Of a stretch of DNA of 64,000 bases, positions 13,610 through 27,300 are shown piece by piece. Where the stretch lies: the NCBI GenBank assembly GCA_034509425.1, contig JAVTVJ010000041.1, positions 124,001 through 188,000 of the forward strand, given 5' to 3'. Each line of letters begins with the position of its first letter. The first letter of the stretch is position 1. The notes below the pieces were generated by a model. That model worked only from the letters and a program-made list of their open reading frames with translations. It did no database searches and was not told the DNA's origin. A program made the translations under genes and the position numbers. Origin of the DNA: Eopsaltria australis (Eukaryota > Chordata > Aves > Passeriformes > Petroicidae).

Positions 13610-16600
13610 AGGCCATCTACTTGCTCTGGATGAAATTTTTTAAATAAACCCATTCCTGTGCAACTTATTCTAGACACTTCTGTTAAGTCCTAAACATTTC
13701 TAAACAGTAAGAACTGCATCCTAAATCCTGCTTCAAAATAAAGCAGATCAGTCTGAACCCCTGTGCTGACAATGCTGTGCACAGTGTTAACTCAATCTGA
13801 ACTTTCCTAGAACACAGGGATCTTTGAAATCACTTTTGGCATTTGTCTCAGAAATGAGAATATTTGCATGAACAATCGTTTTGGAGCTGCCACTGCCATG
13901 TATTAACTGGAGAAACTACTCTTACCATATCCAACTCTGCAACCCTACACACTGACCTTTCCAGCAAAGAAATAATACAGAAAGTATAAAACCAGCCTGA
14001 GCTGGCCAAGAATTGCACAGAAGCGTATTCAGAAACTCACAACTTTTGTCATCTCTGACAACCAAGTACTGTGCAAGTTAGCTGAGCACATTCAAAACCT
14101 GATGTCCTTGTGCAGTCCAGCCCTCTCAGGAAGTTTTCTCCTACTTCAGGCTAGGAATGTGACTTTAAACAAAACTACATAGCTGGGTTGTGCTCCAACA
14201 TCGCCATTTAAAAATAAATGTATAACTGACTTTTGGTAAACTCATTTTCAAAACTTTTCTGTTGATCGGTATTAATCCCTCAGATAAATATTATTCTGAG
14301 ATTATAACCATTTACATAATTATTCATAATTAGCAGGGCTATCTGTGTACTACTTGTTATCTAGGACTTTTTGTTGATTACATGTATGCTACAAAGCGGA
14401 TCTCAAAAATAGAAGCTTCCATTTAATCTCTTCTGCATTACACAAAAATATTTGGCACTTGTTCATAATACATTAGCTTCTAAGTAACATAATAATAGAG
14501 CTAGCTGTCTGACTCAGGGCTATTTCTGAAGCTGCTAATTTGATTTTTTTCCAATAAACAGAAAACTTTCCCCATTATGTTGCTTTTCTGCTTGCAATGA
14601 ATTATCCCAGATTGCTGCATAACTAGATAACCTGATAAGACAAATTTTGTTTGTTTCATATAACCTTCCTTCAAAGTATCCACTACATGCCATGATGAAT
14701 GTAAAGTGATTTTTTAATAAACATACTTTATACTTTTGACTGATTTATACAGCAGTAATACATCTTAGGTAGCAAAGGAGGAGGTTTGTGTGCTCAGTGG
14801 GCTGCACTGGCACAAATCTACAGACAGGGCACGCTGACAGCTGGGCAGCTGGACACTCAGGGACATGTTGATATGAGCTCACTGAATGGCTGTAGCTGGT
14901 CTAGATTAATATTACTCTAACAAATATATTTACTCAGTCTACAGAAAGACTTTCACCCCATAGCTAAGGAAAAAAACATTCCAGTTTTGCAGTCATTAAT
15001 ATTGGTGTCCATAAAAAATGCTAGTATAGCATATAAATATTCTAATATCAATAGTTTAATTCACAAATGTACGATAATTCTAGAGCTGCACACAATCTGT
15101 TCCCTTCTGGCCTTGCTCCTGAGCTCAGTGGAACAGTTTCAAGGAGAGATGAGCGGAAATTTTTTCGTTTCGTGCCTAAAGAGCCAGACAAACAGAGCTG
15201 AAGGCTTTTAAAGGAGTAAAACTGAAAATGTCTTGTTCAGTAAGTCTTGTCCATGGAAACTTATTTGACATTTCACAATTTCAGATATAGGTTTTGGTTT
15301 CATGATTAGCCTTTCCAGACTCCCAGAACATGAAAGGCTGAATTTAAAGCTGAATTCATATAACTTTACTTGTTTTGACTTAAAGAACTGAACCAGCAAT
15401 CATACACAATTTAGTGAATGTGTTGCTATACAACAGTCTTGACCCCACATTTCTCTCAGTTAAAAACTCTGAAATTAATGTGGATTTTGCCAGTGAGAAT
15501 GCACTTTACCTCCCATCCTCACCCCTAAACTATCAAAGATCAAATAACTCCAGAGTTAGTAGCTCATTAAATAACATAGATTGCATAAACAGAATGTTTG
15601 ATTGGTTCCAGTTCCTCACAGATGAAACTCTAGGGCTGCTTAGTGGAGAGCAGCCAGACTGTGTGCAGGAACTCCTATTGTGCCTTTTAGGTAGCCCCAG
15701 ATTAGAAACGTGCGGTTCCTCATAAAAGATTTAACTGTTATGAATAACCTCTAAACACAGACCCTGATTTATATTCAGCTGATATTACAAATGCATTTCA
15801 ATAATAAAATCCAAACTAATCTGAGAATTTACTTCAATTTGCCCATCCCAGATCTCACGGTTTTTTTGCTACAACTAAACTGACTTTTCAAAATATGAAT
15901 CTGAACAATTCCTGCAGCAGGTTTAGTGTTATTTTTGTCAGCCCCTTAGGGCGTTAAAAGAAGTGGATTCTGAAAGATAGTTTTCCTGCCACTCACATCC
16001 AAACTGAACATACTTAGTGAGTCCAAGAAATGTAAATTAAAATATTCTGGTACTGTGATTGATCCAATAATCATCTCCTTGCGTGTCAGAGAATCCACTA
16101 GACGAAAACAGCAGCCCCTCTGATTACCACCTCACTGGGGACAATCCAGATATTGGGAAAGGAAATTAATTTGTGAAATGAAACGGTAGAATGATGGTGA
16201 CAATGGCAGTGGCAGCAGAGGAACAATGGAGAGAGTAAAACTTGAGAAACAACTTTCCTGCAGTGAACACTTTCCAGTAAAAACCTTTCCCTGTTATTAT
16301 TGCTGGCAGAGTCCAGTTGCTGAGGACAGTGGGTTAAAAATGCATAAACATATGACAACTCGTATTTGTGCAACAGTTATGAAGCTTTCAGTTCTGCTGT
16401 CCATACTGCTCCTTCAGTGAATGAGGACTTCAGCAATCAGATTTAGAATTCTTAGTAATTTCCTCCAAAAACTTAAACTAGTGTTATTTAAATCAACACC
16501 TTTCTTAGTTTCACCTTCGTATCTGCTTTCGTGGAAGGAAAGCAAGTAATGACTGCTACAGACATCTTAATAACAGATTTCATATGATCTCATGTAAGTA

Positions 16601-19600
16601 ATTCTGACTGCTGTTGTCTGAAATAACAATATCACATCTTCATCCCCAAAGTTATTTTCAGAAAGACCAATCATCTGCAATTACAGCTGACAATGATGTG
16701 AGATGCATGTGTAACTTCAGCTCTTTCCAAGTCACCAGTTCATAACTGATGAGTACTCAGAGAACCTCCACGTTTGTAAGAAGCTGAGAACATTTTCTGG
16801 GCACGAGGATTCAGTGGGGCAGTTCAGTGACAGGAGGGAAAGAGTATTACATTGCCCACTTCCAATTCTCAAAGACTTCATTTACACATTTTTTCCTACG
16901 TTTCTGATTTTTGTCCTAGGAACTGCAAGACAAAATAGTAAGATAAGCATTTATGTCAGCTTATGCTGCACGAGCCCTCATGCTGACCCCGAGGGCCTTA
17001 CGATTAAAGCTGCCCAGGAGAGGACCTGGATTGCAACACACAAATGCCACCCACCAGCTGCCGTGGAATTCTCACCAGGCTGGCAGGGAGATCCTTACAT
17101 TTCTGTGAGGACAGAAACATGCACACAGCAATCAAGCATCTGGAGATGGGCAGCGTATATTATGAAGGGAGGAGAAGAATAATAGATGGAAGTTTCTTGT
17201 TAGAGCAAGAAGAATGCGTGCCCCCAGGCTGCAATAAAGAACAAGACATCCCAATTCCCATTGTCCTTAAGTAACCACTGCAGCCATCTCCACAGACAAC
17301 ATCTTTGTGGCATTAATGCCATGCTCTGCAGGCCTCCCTCTCCCAGCTACACAGACTAAACATTCTAGCTGCAGGTTTGGTCACCTATGATTTCAAATAT
17401 AAGTAATGTAAGAAAAATAAAGCTCTCAGAAACCAGCCTATTTGTGTTAAGGCCTCCAAGAAGTGCTAAGTTGGCATAATTCAATTTCTTCAGTGTTGTA
17501 TCAACAAGAATTCTGCTAATAAAATACAAAGTAGCCTTCATGGTATGAAAGAAAAAGGAACTTATAAATGATTCATTATTTTTTTTAAAAGTGCCCATAT
17601 ACAGAGATCAAGTCAAAAAAATCTCTTGTAGAAAGTAGTTTTTTTTTTTAAGAGTCAGGGTACCATTATTTCAGTAATTGTGTAGAAATCTGGAAGCAGT
17701 TTTTTGTTGTAGAAAATGCTTTATGAAAAAGGTCCTTTCAGGCTGGGAAGGGAGTGCTGGATTATAAGCCATGTTATGCAAGCCTGCTGCTCCAGAAGCC
17801 AAAACCCTGCCCCATCAATTGCATAACCAGCTCCAAGGGAGATCTTTACGGAGGAGCCTCGATGGAAATTCAGCAAGTTACCAGCCTTCCACAGGCAATA
17901 AACAAGGCATTTACTGTCTCTTGGCATTTACTGGAGCCAATTGTGCACAATTTATTTTTTTTCCCCTTCTCATTTCACAGCGTAAACAAAGAAACAACTT
18001 ACAAAAAACCTGACACTGGGCAGACTGTCTCCTGTTGACACCATTCTGATCTGGGAATCATATTGCCCCTTTGAAATGCTGAACAAGCCTGTAGGCTGCT
18101 GGTACAATTCTGAAAGGAAGTGGGAGAGGCAAAAGCAAAACAAGATGCTCTGCAATGGAATGCACTGAAGAAAACCAAATATTTTAACCAATATTTAAAT
18201 TCCTCAGATGTGGGACAAAACCTTCAGATCTCACTCTTAACAACTGAAGCCACTACAAAAAAAATCAGGGCTGATCTATATAGACATGAAAAAATGTGCT
18301 CCCCTACAGATCAAGAGACCCCTTACACATTTATTTACCATGTTTCTGCTGGACTCTTGTATTCTCTCTAGATTGTAGCTCAGTCCTGTTACAGGGCATG
18401 CCAAACTTTTGCCAGGTTTACACAGAGCAATAGAGCTGAAAAAACAGCACAACTTCCATTTCCTGTCTTTGTCTTGAGTATTAATATTTTTCTTCCTCAT
18501 TTGTCAGTGCTGCACTCTCAGAGTCTTCTGCACATGTACTGTTCTCATCATTACTGGTCTGTGCACTGATTTAACATGCTGTTATTTTTCCTTATAGTAA
18601 AAGGCAAAAGGAGAAAGAAAGATCCCAAGTCTAAGTCTTGAGAGCCCACTGGGCAAGTCTGGTCTGGGGATTACATTTTCCATAGCCAAAACCCCACAAA
18701 GGACCCACACGAATATTGTAGCTTCTGAGCACTTCCCCCTCTTCCTTATTTCTTTTCCATTTGTCCTTTCAGTATCATTCAGCTTGGACAGGATGACTGG
18801 AGGTTTCACTCAGACCTCAGGCTGAGGTTATTCTTAAGAAATACAGTTTTGTCAATAATTTTCCTGCAAATCGTTCAGCAGAGCTGAAACACCTCAAAAA
18901 AGATTGGAGCTACAATTCCTTTATAATAAGACTAAAGTAAAGCAAAAGTCACACCCCTGTCTGAAGAAAGCAGTTTCAATCATCCAAAAGAAAAATTTAC
19001 TCACCCTTCTCACACCATTATGTTTCACATTTGACATGACAAAATCAGCCACTGTGCAAAAGACCCTACCCAAAAACTTCTAAGTCTCTGTAAGTAATTA
19101 ACTGTAAAAAGCAATGTTGCAGTTTGCAATATAGAACCCAGCAATCAAAGACCTGTGCACTAACAGGAAAAACTAAAAAATAGGCCTTAATGGTTTTGGT
19201 TTCTGGGATTCCTTAGATTCATGACATTAAAATTGATGAAGTTTGCAATCAGCACAAATCCCCCTTTCTCTCTTCAATCAGACAAACAAAGATGTGTGAG
19301 CAGCCTATCCCAGATATCTGTAAGATTCCTTCAATTATCCTCATAATGAGATTAATAGTGAGTTAAGAGAAGCAATATTACATGTGATACACAAGGCACA
19401 AGCCAACTACAAGAACTGTCATTTCTGAGTGTCTACAATGCAAACCAGCTCTGGGTAGGTAACTTTTTCCCCTTCACAATTAATTTCTTTTATTAAATTA
19501 GTCAGAGCATCATCATCTTACCTTGGGCACACAGAGAATTCCCTTTACTTTGCAATTTTATTAAGCTGACTACATGCATTTTTTCCCAGTTGCTTAAAAT

Positions 19601-22600
19601 GCAGCTGCTTTGTTTTGAGATGTTAAAATTCCCCCTGAACGACCATTTTGACCATACATGTTCCCATAGTCTTCTAAAAGTCTCTTTGAACACTGACAAA
19701 ATTAAGTAATGCATGATGGAACTTAGCAAAGTAAGGCCTTTTCAGCCATCACCTTGGCCCTCACATTGTTTTCTAATTAGTGACTGTTTGAACCTGTGCC
19801 AAACAACACACCCTTAGCTAAGCATCCGTTAAAACAGTAAATTAGTCAGGTTGTGCAACCCCTTTTAACTCTGTCAAGCCAAATAAATATTGCCTGGATA
19901 TTATGGAGACACTTTGGGAAACCAAACTGAAATGTGCTCATAATATATAACCTGAGCTGTTTCCAATTAATAATAAAAACTTCTGGCAGAGGGGTAGTGC
20001 TCCAAAAGCACTTGCTTTCCTTTGACATCAATGGGAAGGAGCCAATTAGGCACTTCTCAAAATTCCATTAGGTATATATCTGAATATTCAGTTACCAGAA
20101 ATATATTTATAGCCAGAATTTTCAATGACCTAGAGTGGTTGGAATAAATTGCATATTTACAATCCATTGTGGTAGCTAATGCTGTGGATTATACTTTTAA
20201 GAAGAGACATGCATCTTCTGAAGCCAAGGATACCCAGATGTATTCTCTGCATGACTTTAAAGAAGTCAATAGAGATTATCCTAGTGTAATATATAAATTA
20301 CTCATGTTTTTGATAAAAAGCATTGTATTCCCAGGAAACAAAAAGACATTAGGGCAGGTGTATACAGACACAGTACAGACAGACAACATCATAAATAAGG
20401 AATCTGTGGATCTTATTTTTAATCTGCAATATGACTTTCAACCTAATTATCTCCACAAGCTCAACTACATAGGCTGAGTTTATTTTCCATCCAGGCACTT
20501 TCAGTGAAACAAAAGAAGTTACAGTTGCATCTACTTACAGACAGGATTTGCTTAATGGTTACAGTCCAGGTCAACTCCCCAGGGTTTAGTTATTTATTAT
20601 TAAATAGATATTAATAAATGATTGCAAATATAGGGGTTTTTTTTTAAGCTCAAGTATGTTTTTAATGATCTCTGGCAGTGATTAAGGAGCAATTTGAATT
20701 AGGTAGATTAATCATAGTTATAGCTCCTAAGGGTAGCTAGCAGGTAGAATTTGTCAGAGAACATTGTGTGCTTGCCACCAACTACTGCTTATTTTGTTGC
20801 AAGTGCTGCAAGTCTTCACAAAACCCTGACAGTGTCAGTTTTCCATTCAGTTATAAAGATTAGATCACAACAAATAAGTTTGTGTAATTTATAGGGGACA
20901 ATACCGGTTGTTAAAACAACTGTATTTTACCCTGTGTGTACAAGAACATTTAATTTATTATATATACAAATATATATGACATACATATATATGAGATATA
21001 TGTATATAACATATTCTGTTTGGAATAGGGACAATTCTATTAAATACTAATTAAAGGACTAAAAGCAGGCTGACAATAGTCTTTTAACATAACTCCCAGC
21101 ACCTGCAGGTTACCAGGTGACCCATTCTGGGATCCTGCTGTTTATACTCGTGTAGGCAATCTAAAGAGTTGTGCAAAATCTTTACTGTCAATAACTTCAC
21201 AGGATGGCAAGTTCCAATAGTGATGTTAAACACATGGTTTGATGGTCACATTGAATATTCATAACACTCACTGCATTACAAGATATGTAGGAAGGAAGAA
21301 GGAAGGACACAAAAATGTATGGTTAAGACAGAAGCCATCCTGGAAAGCAGCAATTCACAGGAAGACCCGGGGGTCATTGCTACTAATACAGTTCAGTTCT
21401 TTGTGCAGCCTTCTAGCTCAAAGGGTCTGCAATACCCACATCAATAATTTTATTACTTCAGCAGTTCTTTACAATGGATTTTTGCATATTTGTAAACAAG
21501 AAATCAAGTAGAAACAACACTCAACATCTGCAAATGTTTGGAAAGACAGCTTCTTTTCAACTATGAAAATATTTTGGAAAGCTTATAGCACAACAGTGAC
21601 ACAGCAGGAAGGAGGTTAACAAACCTCAGTTTTGTCAAAGAAAATATTGATAGGGGAAAATTTCTAAGCATAGGTATTTGCACATTTGAAAAAGTGCTTT
21701 TCAGTTCTGCTGAAAAACAGAAATAGTTGCAAGAAAAGTCAGTATTTCCTACCAGTGAGGTTCCACTGTTTTTAATAAACATTTTTATCAGCGTGGATGA
21801 AGGAACCCTCACCCAGCCACTTACTGATCATTAGATGGGTCATCATGGCATGCTCTCTCCTAATTCTCTATCTGAAGCATTTAATCTCCCAGGATGCAAA
21901 AAGCTGAACCCCAGGTCAACCATCCAGATTATCAGGTGAACTACAATTGCCTGTCATCCACATGTCAGGCTATACAATCTACTGGCTGCTTGGCTATAAA
22001 CTCTATGAAAGTGCAATATAATTCTATTTATTAACTACACAACAGCATGAGACTAATTATGAACACAGCAGAATGCTCGTGGCTTCTGCAGAAGCAGACA
22101 CAGAGATTCCTTGAATAGCAAACATGAAGTATTTAAAAAGGTATTACTGATTTACAATTAAAAATACGTAACAAAGAAGACGGAGTTAAAAAAAGAAGTC
22201 AGAAATTTGCTTGGCATTCAAGAAAAACAATTAAGTTTTTATATCAAGGCATTATTTTGCCTCAGTATATATGTGAAATTATAGTTCTTAAACACACAAT
22301 AGCAATATGCACCCTAAACCAACTTACAATGTATGGACCCAAGGAATATAAATACTGCATCCTTTCCTTCCCCATATTCATTAAGAATGTAACAGTATGT
22401 TCATGACTTTGCCAAGAAAATCTGCATTTAGTGGTAAAGAGTGCACAGTGAATAAGGTCTAATAAATGAACACCAATATCTCTGCCAGGTTCAAACAGAA
22501 TTCACCAAGAAGTTGTGAAATTAGTTATTTGCAGTTTTTCTTTCACTTGCAGTTTCACAGCTGCAAAATTCAAGCCCGTTCATGCTTTCAGTGGGTTTAT

Positions 22601-23699
22601 TTAGTTTTCTTAACATGATCTACATAGAAAGGTTAGTGTGATCAAGATTATTCTGTTGAATTTAATGTTTTGCATAATGAAATGCATGGCATACCATTTC
22701 CTATAAATCTCAAATGTGCAGAACTATAGATAAAATAGGTTAATATATGTTGACATCACCTGCACAATAAGGATATTCCCAAGATATATTAAGTTTTGTT
22801 GTTTGGACCAACAGTAGCACATTCAAGCACAATTTTTTAATAAAGCAACTCATTATATTATTAAACTGCCAGACCAGACTTTCAGCAGATGGAGTTAATT
22901 AACAAATGTAGTGCACTTCGACAGGCAAAGAACGTCTAAAAAAGTCAGAGTTAAAAGCAGAATGGTAATACATGGAACATTGATCAATTCCATACCATTT
23001 GCTAATTGTGTTAGTGTAAAGGGATCTTGTCTTCCCCAGATTTACCTTGATGATTAAACAAGCGTATAATCTGTGAAATTTATACTCACTGTGCTGAGAA
23101 ACCCCAATGGCTTTCTGCTGGAAACCTTTGCATGGGCTATTTCCTGTTGACTTGTTCTGCTTAGGTATCTAGCTAGTTTTCCTTGGCAGGATTTTCTGTT
23201 GCCAAAAGACTGGAATGTTGAGGCTCTTACACTGACATGCAGGTTTTCTATGTGTGTGATCTCCCTGTTTTACACGTCCTGACTGTTCTGAAAATGCCAA
23301 ATGAAATTGAAACACTGCAGAGGAAGATTATTTCGTTCCCACAAAATGTATGAGAGATGTTTTGTGTCTGCAGCTGTGTGTACCAACTAATGTACACGCA
23401 GAAAAACAACATGCAAAGATGATCCTACCAATACCTGCTGTGGTTTAATTGTTCCTGCATTGAAACACGTCACACTTCTCAACCCAAGGTTTGCTCCACT
23501 AACTTTAACTTCCTTAAAGAATTTCAGAAAGCATTTCCACAACCACATCCAAATATGCACTTCCACAGATTAAAATCATAACAAGAAAGCTCTTCAGTAT
23601 TTTCAAATTATAAGTTTAGCTTAAAAAATTTCAGTTTGACCCCCCCTGACAAAGTTGCAGGTGTGTCCAAAGTTGGTTGGTGTGTCCAAACTGGGCAAA
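13610..23699. other. Gene-free AT-rich stretch
   Basis: Apart from the AT simple repeat near 20940-21015 I see no gene, RNA gene or mobile element. The longest open frames (about 100-120 aa, such as 16814-17182) show no family resemblance. Confidence 0.55.
20940..21015. repeat. AT-rich simple sequence
   Basis: Alternating TA/ATAT runs interrupted by C and G (TATATACAAATATATATGAC and similar). Low-complexity DNA with no coding content. Confidence 0.8.
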
Positions 23700-24392
23700 A
23701 TCAGTTAAGAGACTTGAATGCATCCAGAGGGACTTAAGACAGGCTGGTGGCTTGAGTCAGCACAAAACTTCTGAAATTCAACCAGGACAAGAGCAGGGTC
23801 CTACATTTGGGGTGGAACAACCCTGTGGAAGAACACAGAGTGAGGAGTGAGGCTGAGCAGCTGTGCTGGGAAGGAGCTGGATCCTGGCTCCCAACCAGCC
23901 AAACAAACCCCAGTGTGCTCCAGCAGCCGGGATGGCCCCAGCACCCTGGGCAGGAGCAGGCTGCAGATCCAAGGAAGGGATTGTCCCCCTGGACCTGGCA
24001 CTTTAAGGCCAGAACAAAGAGCTCTGACACAGCTGGTGGCAGCCAGGCCTTTGGGGAGACTGGGCAGCAGCTCCCCAGCACCCACAGGGAGCTGATCAAG
24101 GAGACAGGAGCAGGCTCCTCACAGCAATATGTGGTGCAAGGATGAGAGATAAAACACAAATTGAATCAAGAGAGAGGCAGATTGATTCAGGGGCAGAAAT
24201 CTTTGGGTTGTGAGCACACCCAGGCAGTGGAACAAGGGGCCTCATCTCAGTTCTTGGAGGTTTTCAAGAGCCAGCAGGGTGAGGCTCTGAGCAGGCTGAT
24301 CTTGTAGCTGACCCTGCTTTCAGTAAGAGCCTGGACCAGGTGATGTCCTGAGGTCCTTTCTGACTCAAATTAATCTGGGATTGTATTGCCTT
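23700..24392 (+). mobile_element. CR1 LINE 3' portion, decayed
   Basis: ORF2 C-terminal coding traces begin with KFNQDKSRVLHLGWNN (near 23775) and continue with blocks such as AAGGGATTGTCCCCCTGGAC. The 3' untranslated part includes CTTGGAGGTTTTCAAGAGCC, GTAGCTGACCCTGCTTTCAG and GACCAGGTGATGTCCTGAGG. Deletions and stops make it non-functional. The open frames on both strands here are by-products of its GC-rich sequence. Confidence 0.85.
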
Positions 24393-27300
24393 AGTAAGCA
24401 AAATTGGGCCCTATCTTGCACTAGTTGTTAGCCAAATGCAACAGCAGGGACAATAAAAGAAATTTAAGATCTTTTACTGAACATGCTTAAAATTCACAAA
24501 AGCATTCACTACAGAGCATGTAAGGAACATGAGTACTGATAAAGCCAAAGCAAATGAAAAGGTCCCCCACTAATATTCCTTTTTCTTTTTTTCTTTTTTT
24601 TTTAGCAAAAGGAGGAAGAAGCATACTAAGTGCTGACTTTGCTACTTGGAAAAGAGGAGCGTTTAGACATGATACTGTGATATTCCCGGAAAAAGAATTT
24701 TCATATAAAAATTCTCGTATCTACACATGAGGAAATCCTTTTCTTCTATCCCTTTTATCAAATTATCTTGGAAAGTTATCTTGGGGTCTGCCACACAAGC
24801 ATGGAGCCTTATTTTTGCTTCTATAACAATAGATTTTCACAGTTACTGTGTTTATGGGGAATCTTGAATCCTAATTTGCATATATACAGCTGTAAAATCT
24901 ACTAATACAGAAGGATCTCTAAGACCACACTGAATTTTGTTTACATAGATACATCACTATTCAAGGACTCTGCATAAGCATTTGAAGTTAAGAAATGTAA
25001 GTTACTGTGAGTGGGGACAAAAATATCCAAGTAATTTTTTTATGCTTAGAACTTTACAAACACTGAACAACTATGGATCTTTAGATGGCTGCCTTGATTC
25101 TACAAATGAAATTCTATTCTGTTTTCTAATTCAAAACATTATGTTTGCCACAGAGTAGGCAAACAGTGGGCCAAACAGAACTAATGTACAGCATCAGAGT
25201 AAACATCAACAGCCTCTTCAATAATATATTTAGTGGAAAAAGTTCAGCCATGGAGACAATTTTCTCCAAACTTTAAAAAACCAAGCAAGCATGTAGCCCT
25301 GTTAAGGTCAGCTGAATAACATCTGTGGAACTGGAAAGATGGTCTATGATATTCAAGTATAATTTCAGAGTATTTAGTAGACATTGTTAATGAAATTCAT
25401 AAGGCTATAAGCTTCCTAAATAGCAATTTCACTGTCATATGGATTATTTCCAAAGACTATCTTTGTGCCAGGATTTTTCTTTAATTCCTGAGCTATTTTT
25501 TTTAAGGAAAACAGTTCCAGTAAATAGATTACAATGGGAACTGAGCATCCTGGCTCAAATAATGAAATCTGATACTGATTCCCCAGGTATTGTGCAGTTT
25601 CCCCCAGTGAGCACTTCAGTTTACCCCACGGACAAACCAGCTGGGCAGGTTCTGGGGCACTACAATGAATGACTTTTGCAGACCATATGCTCCTTGCAAG
25701 ACCATATGCCCTTTATGAGAGTCCCAGATTAACCCAGTTTGTGTGAACTCAAACCCCACACATGGCACCTTTGTAGGCAATAGGAATAACTGAGACCCCT
25801 TTTCTCTCAAAGAAAAAACACCACCCATAAAAACCCCCAAACCTGCCCCCTCCAAAATGCACCTGCCACCAAAAAATAAGACATGCCCACCCAAAAATTA
25901 AGCTCGTACAAAACTTTTTTTTAAAGTGTAATATATTTTCATGGCAAAGAGAAAGAGATTTACATTTTTTTGTTCCAGGTGAAGCAAAGTCAAGAGTGGA
26001 TTTGCTAGAAGGATTTGCCTTATTAAACTAGCTAAAATATAAACCCCCCTCTTAGGACATTTACAAATTAAACCCAAACTGTAGACCAGTTATGATGCCT
26101 CTAGAATTCAGAGAAACATGCCTGTCTGCAACTCTTTTCATCTTCAGATCCACAAGCAATTTTGTTCCATGAATGAAATAAGTGGTATGTTCAATATTCC
26201 ATTTGTGAGTGCATTGGCTCTTGCAACTTAATTAAATGCCTCACTAACTTCACACATCCAAGCATTTCTGCATGGTTGCCTCATATTAAACAATTCACAA
26301 GAAACAGAAAATATCACAAAACACTTCTGTAATCAGATATGGCATTGTACTATAAATTATTCTCATGTTATAGAATCTGTGCTAATAAATACAGAGGCAG
26401 CTGGTAGAGAAGCCTTTATGGTTAAATGGACCATCATCTCTTTATCACTGGCTAAGCAGAGGGGAATTCCTAAGGAGACAAACACTTGTAAGGAGCTTAC
26501 CTCCCAACTGCCAGGCCAGGCAGATTAACAGCGTTGTCAATCACACCAGATCACCACCACTGTTCCCTCACTTTTATCCAAGCATCCTGTCGCTTGCTGG
26601 TTTTGTGTTTTAAACCCACAACAGCTTATTCTAGTGGAAGGAATTCCCCCATGGCAGGGGGCTGGAAGTGGATGATCTCTGTGGCCCTTCAACCCTAACC
26701 ATTCTAAAAACAAAAAAAAAACCAAAACCAAAACCCAATACCTAAAAGAAATGACAGTAAAAAACCTCACCAAAAAACTCGCTTGCATACCAATTCTTCA
26801 AGTAAGCAACACATTTATGCTAACTTTTGTATTGAACAGCAGGTGCAGGAGTTATGGTGGAGGATGAACATGAGCCTGGAAACCAGCAGCTAAAGAAAAG
26901 CCCATGAGGGACAGGGAGACAGAGCTTCTTGCCAAGCTCCCTTTCAGGCCAAGAGGATTCTGACTTCACATTAATGTGAGATCAAGGCATCAATACATTT
27001 AATGTGCCAAAGCCATTCAGAACGGCTCTGGAATACTTCAGATGGAAATGCTCTTTCTTCTTTGGAAAAGTGATATCATGTGCCAGGTTTGGACAAAACC
27101 AGACGCTTTGATGCACACTGAACTTCCTATGAAAGCATTTTGAGGTTGGTCTCTGCAACAAGATCCTGAACCCAATGCCTTTAATGCCAGCAAGTGACAG
27201 CTACTGGTCCTTATGCTCCTTATCTCAGGACTCACAGCTTTCTTAGAGGCTCATTTGTTTAAGCACCAAACACACGATGAACCCTTGAGACACAATCTCT

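Noticed and set aside
23734..24159. 141-aa minus-strand and overlapping plus-strand frames
   Set aside because: They lie on a CR1 LINE fragment and are products of its GC-rich sequence.
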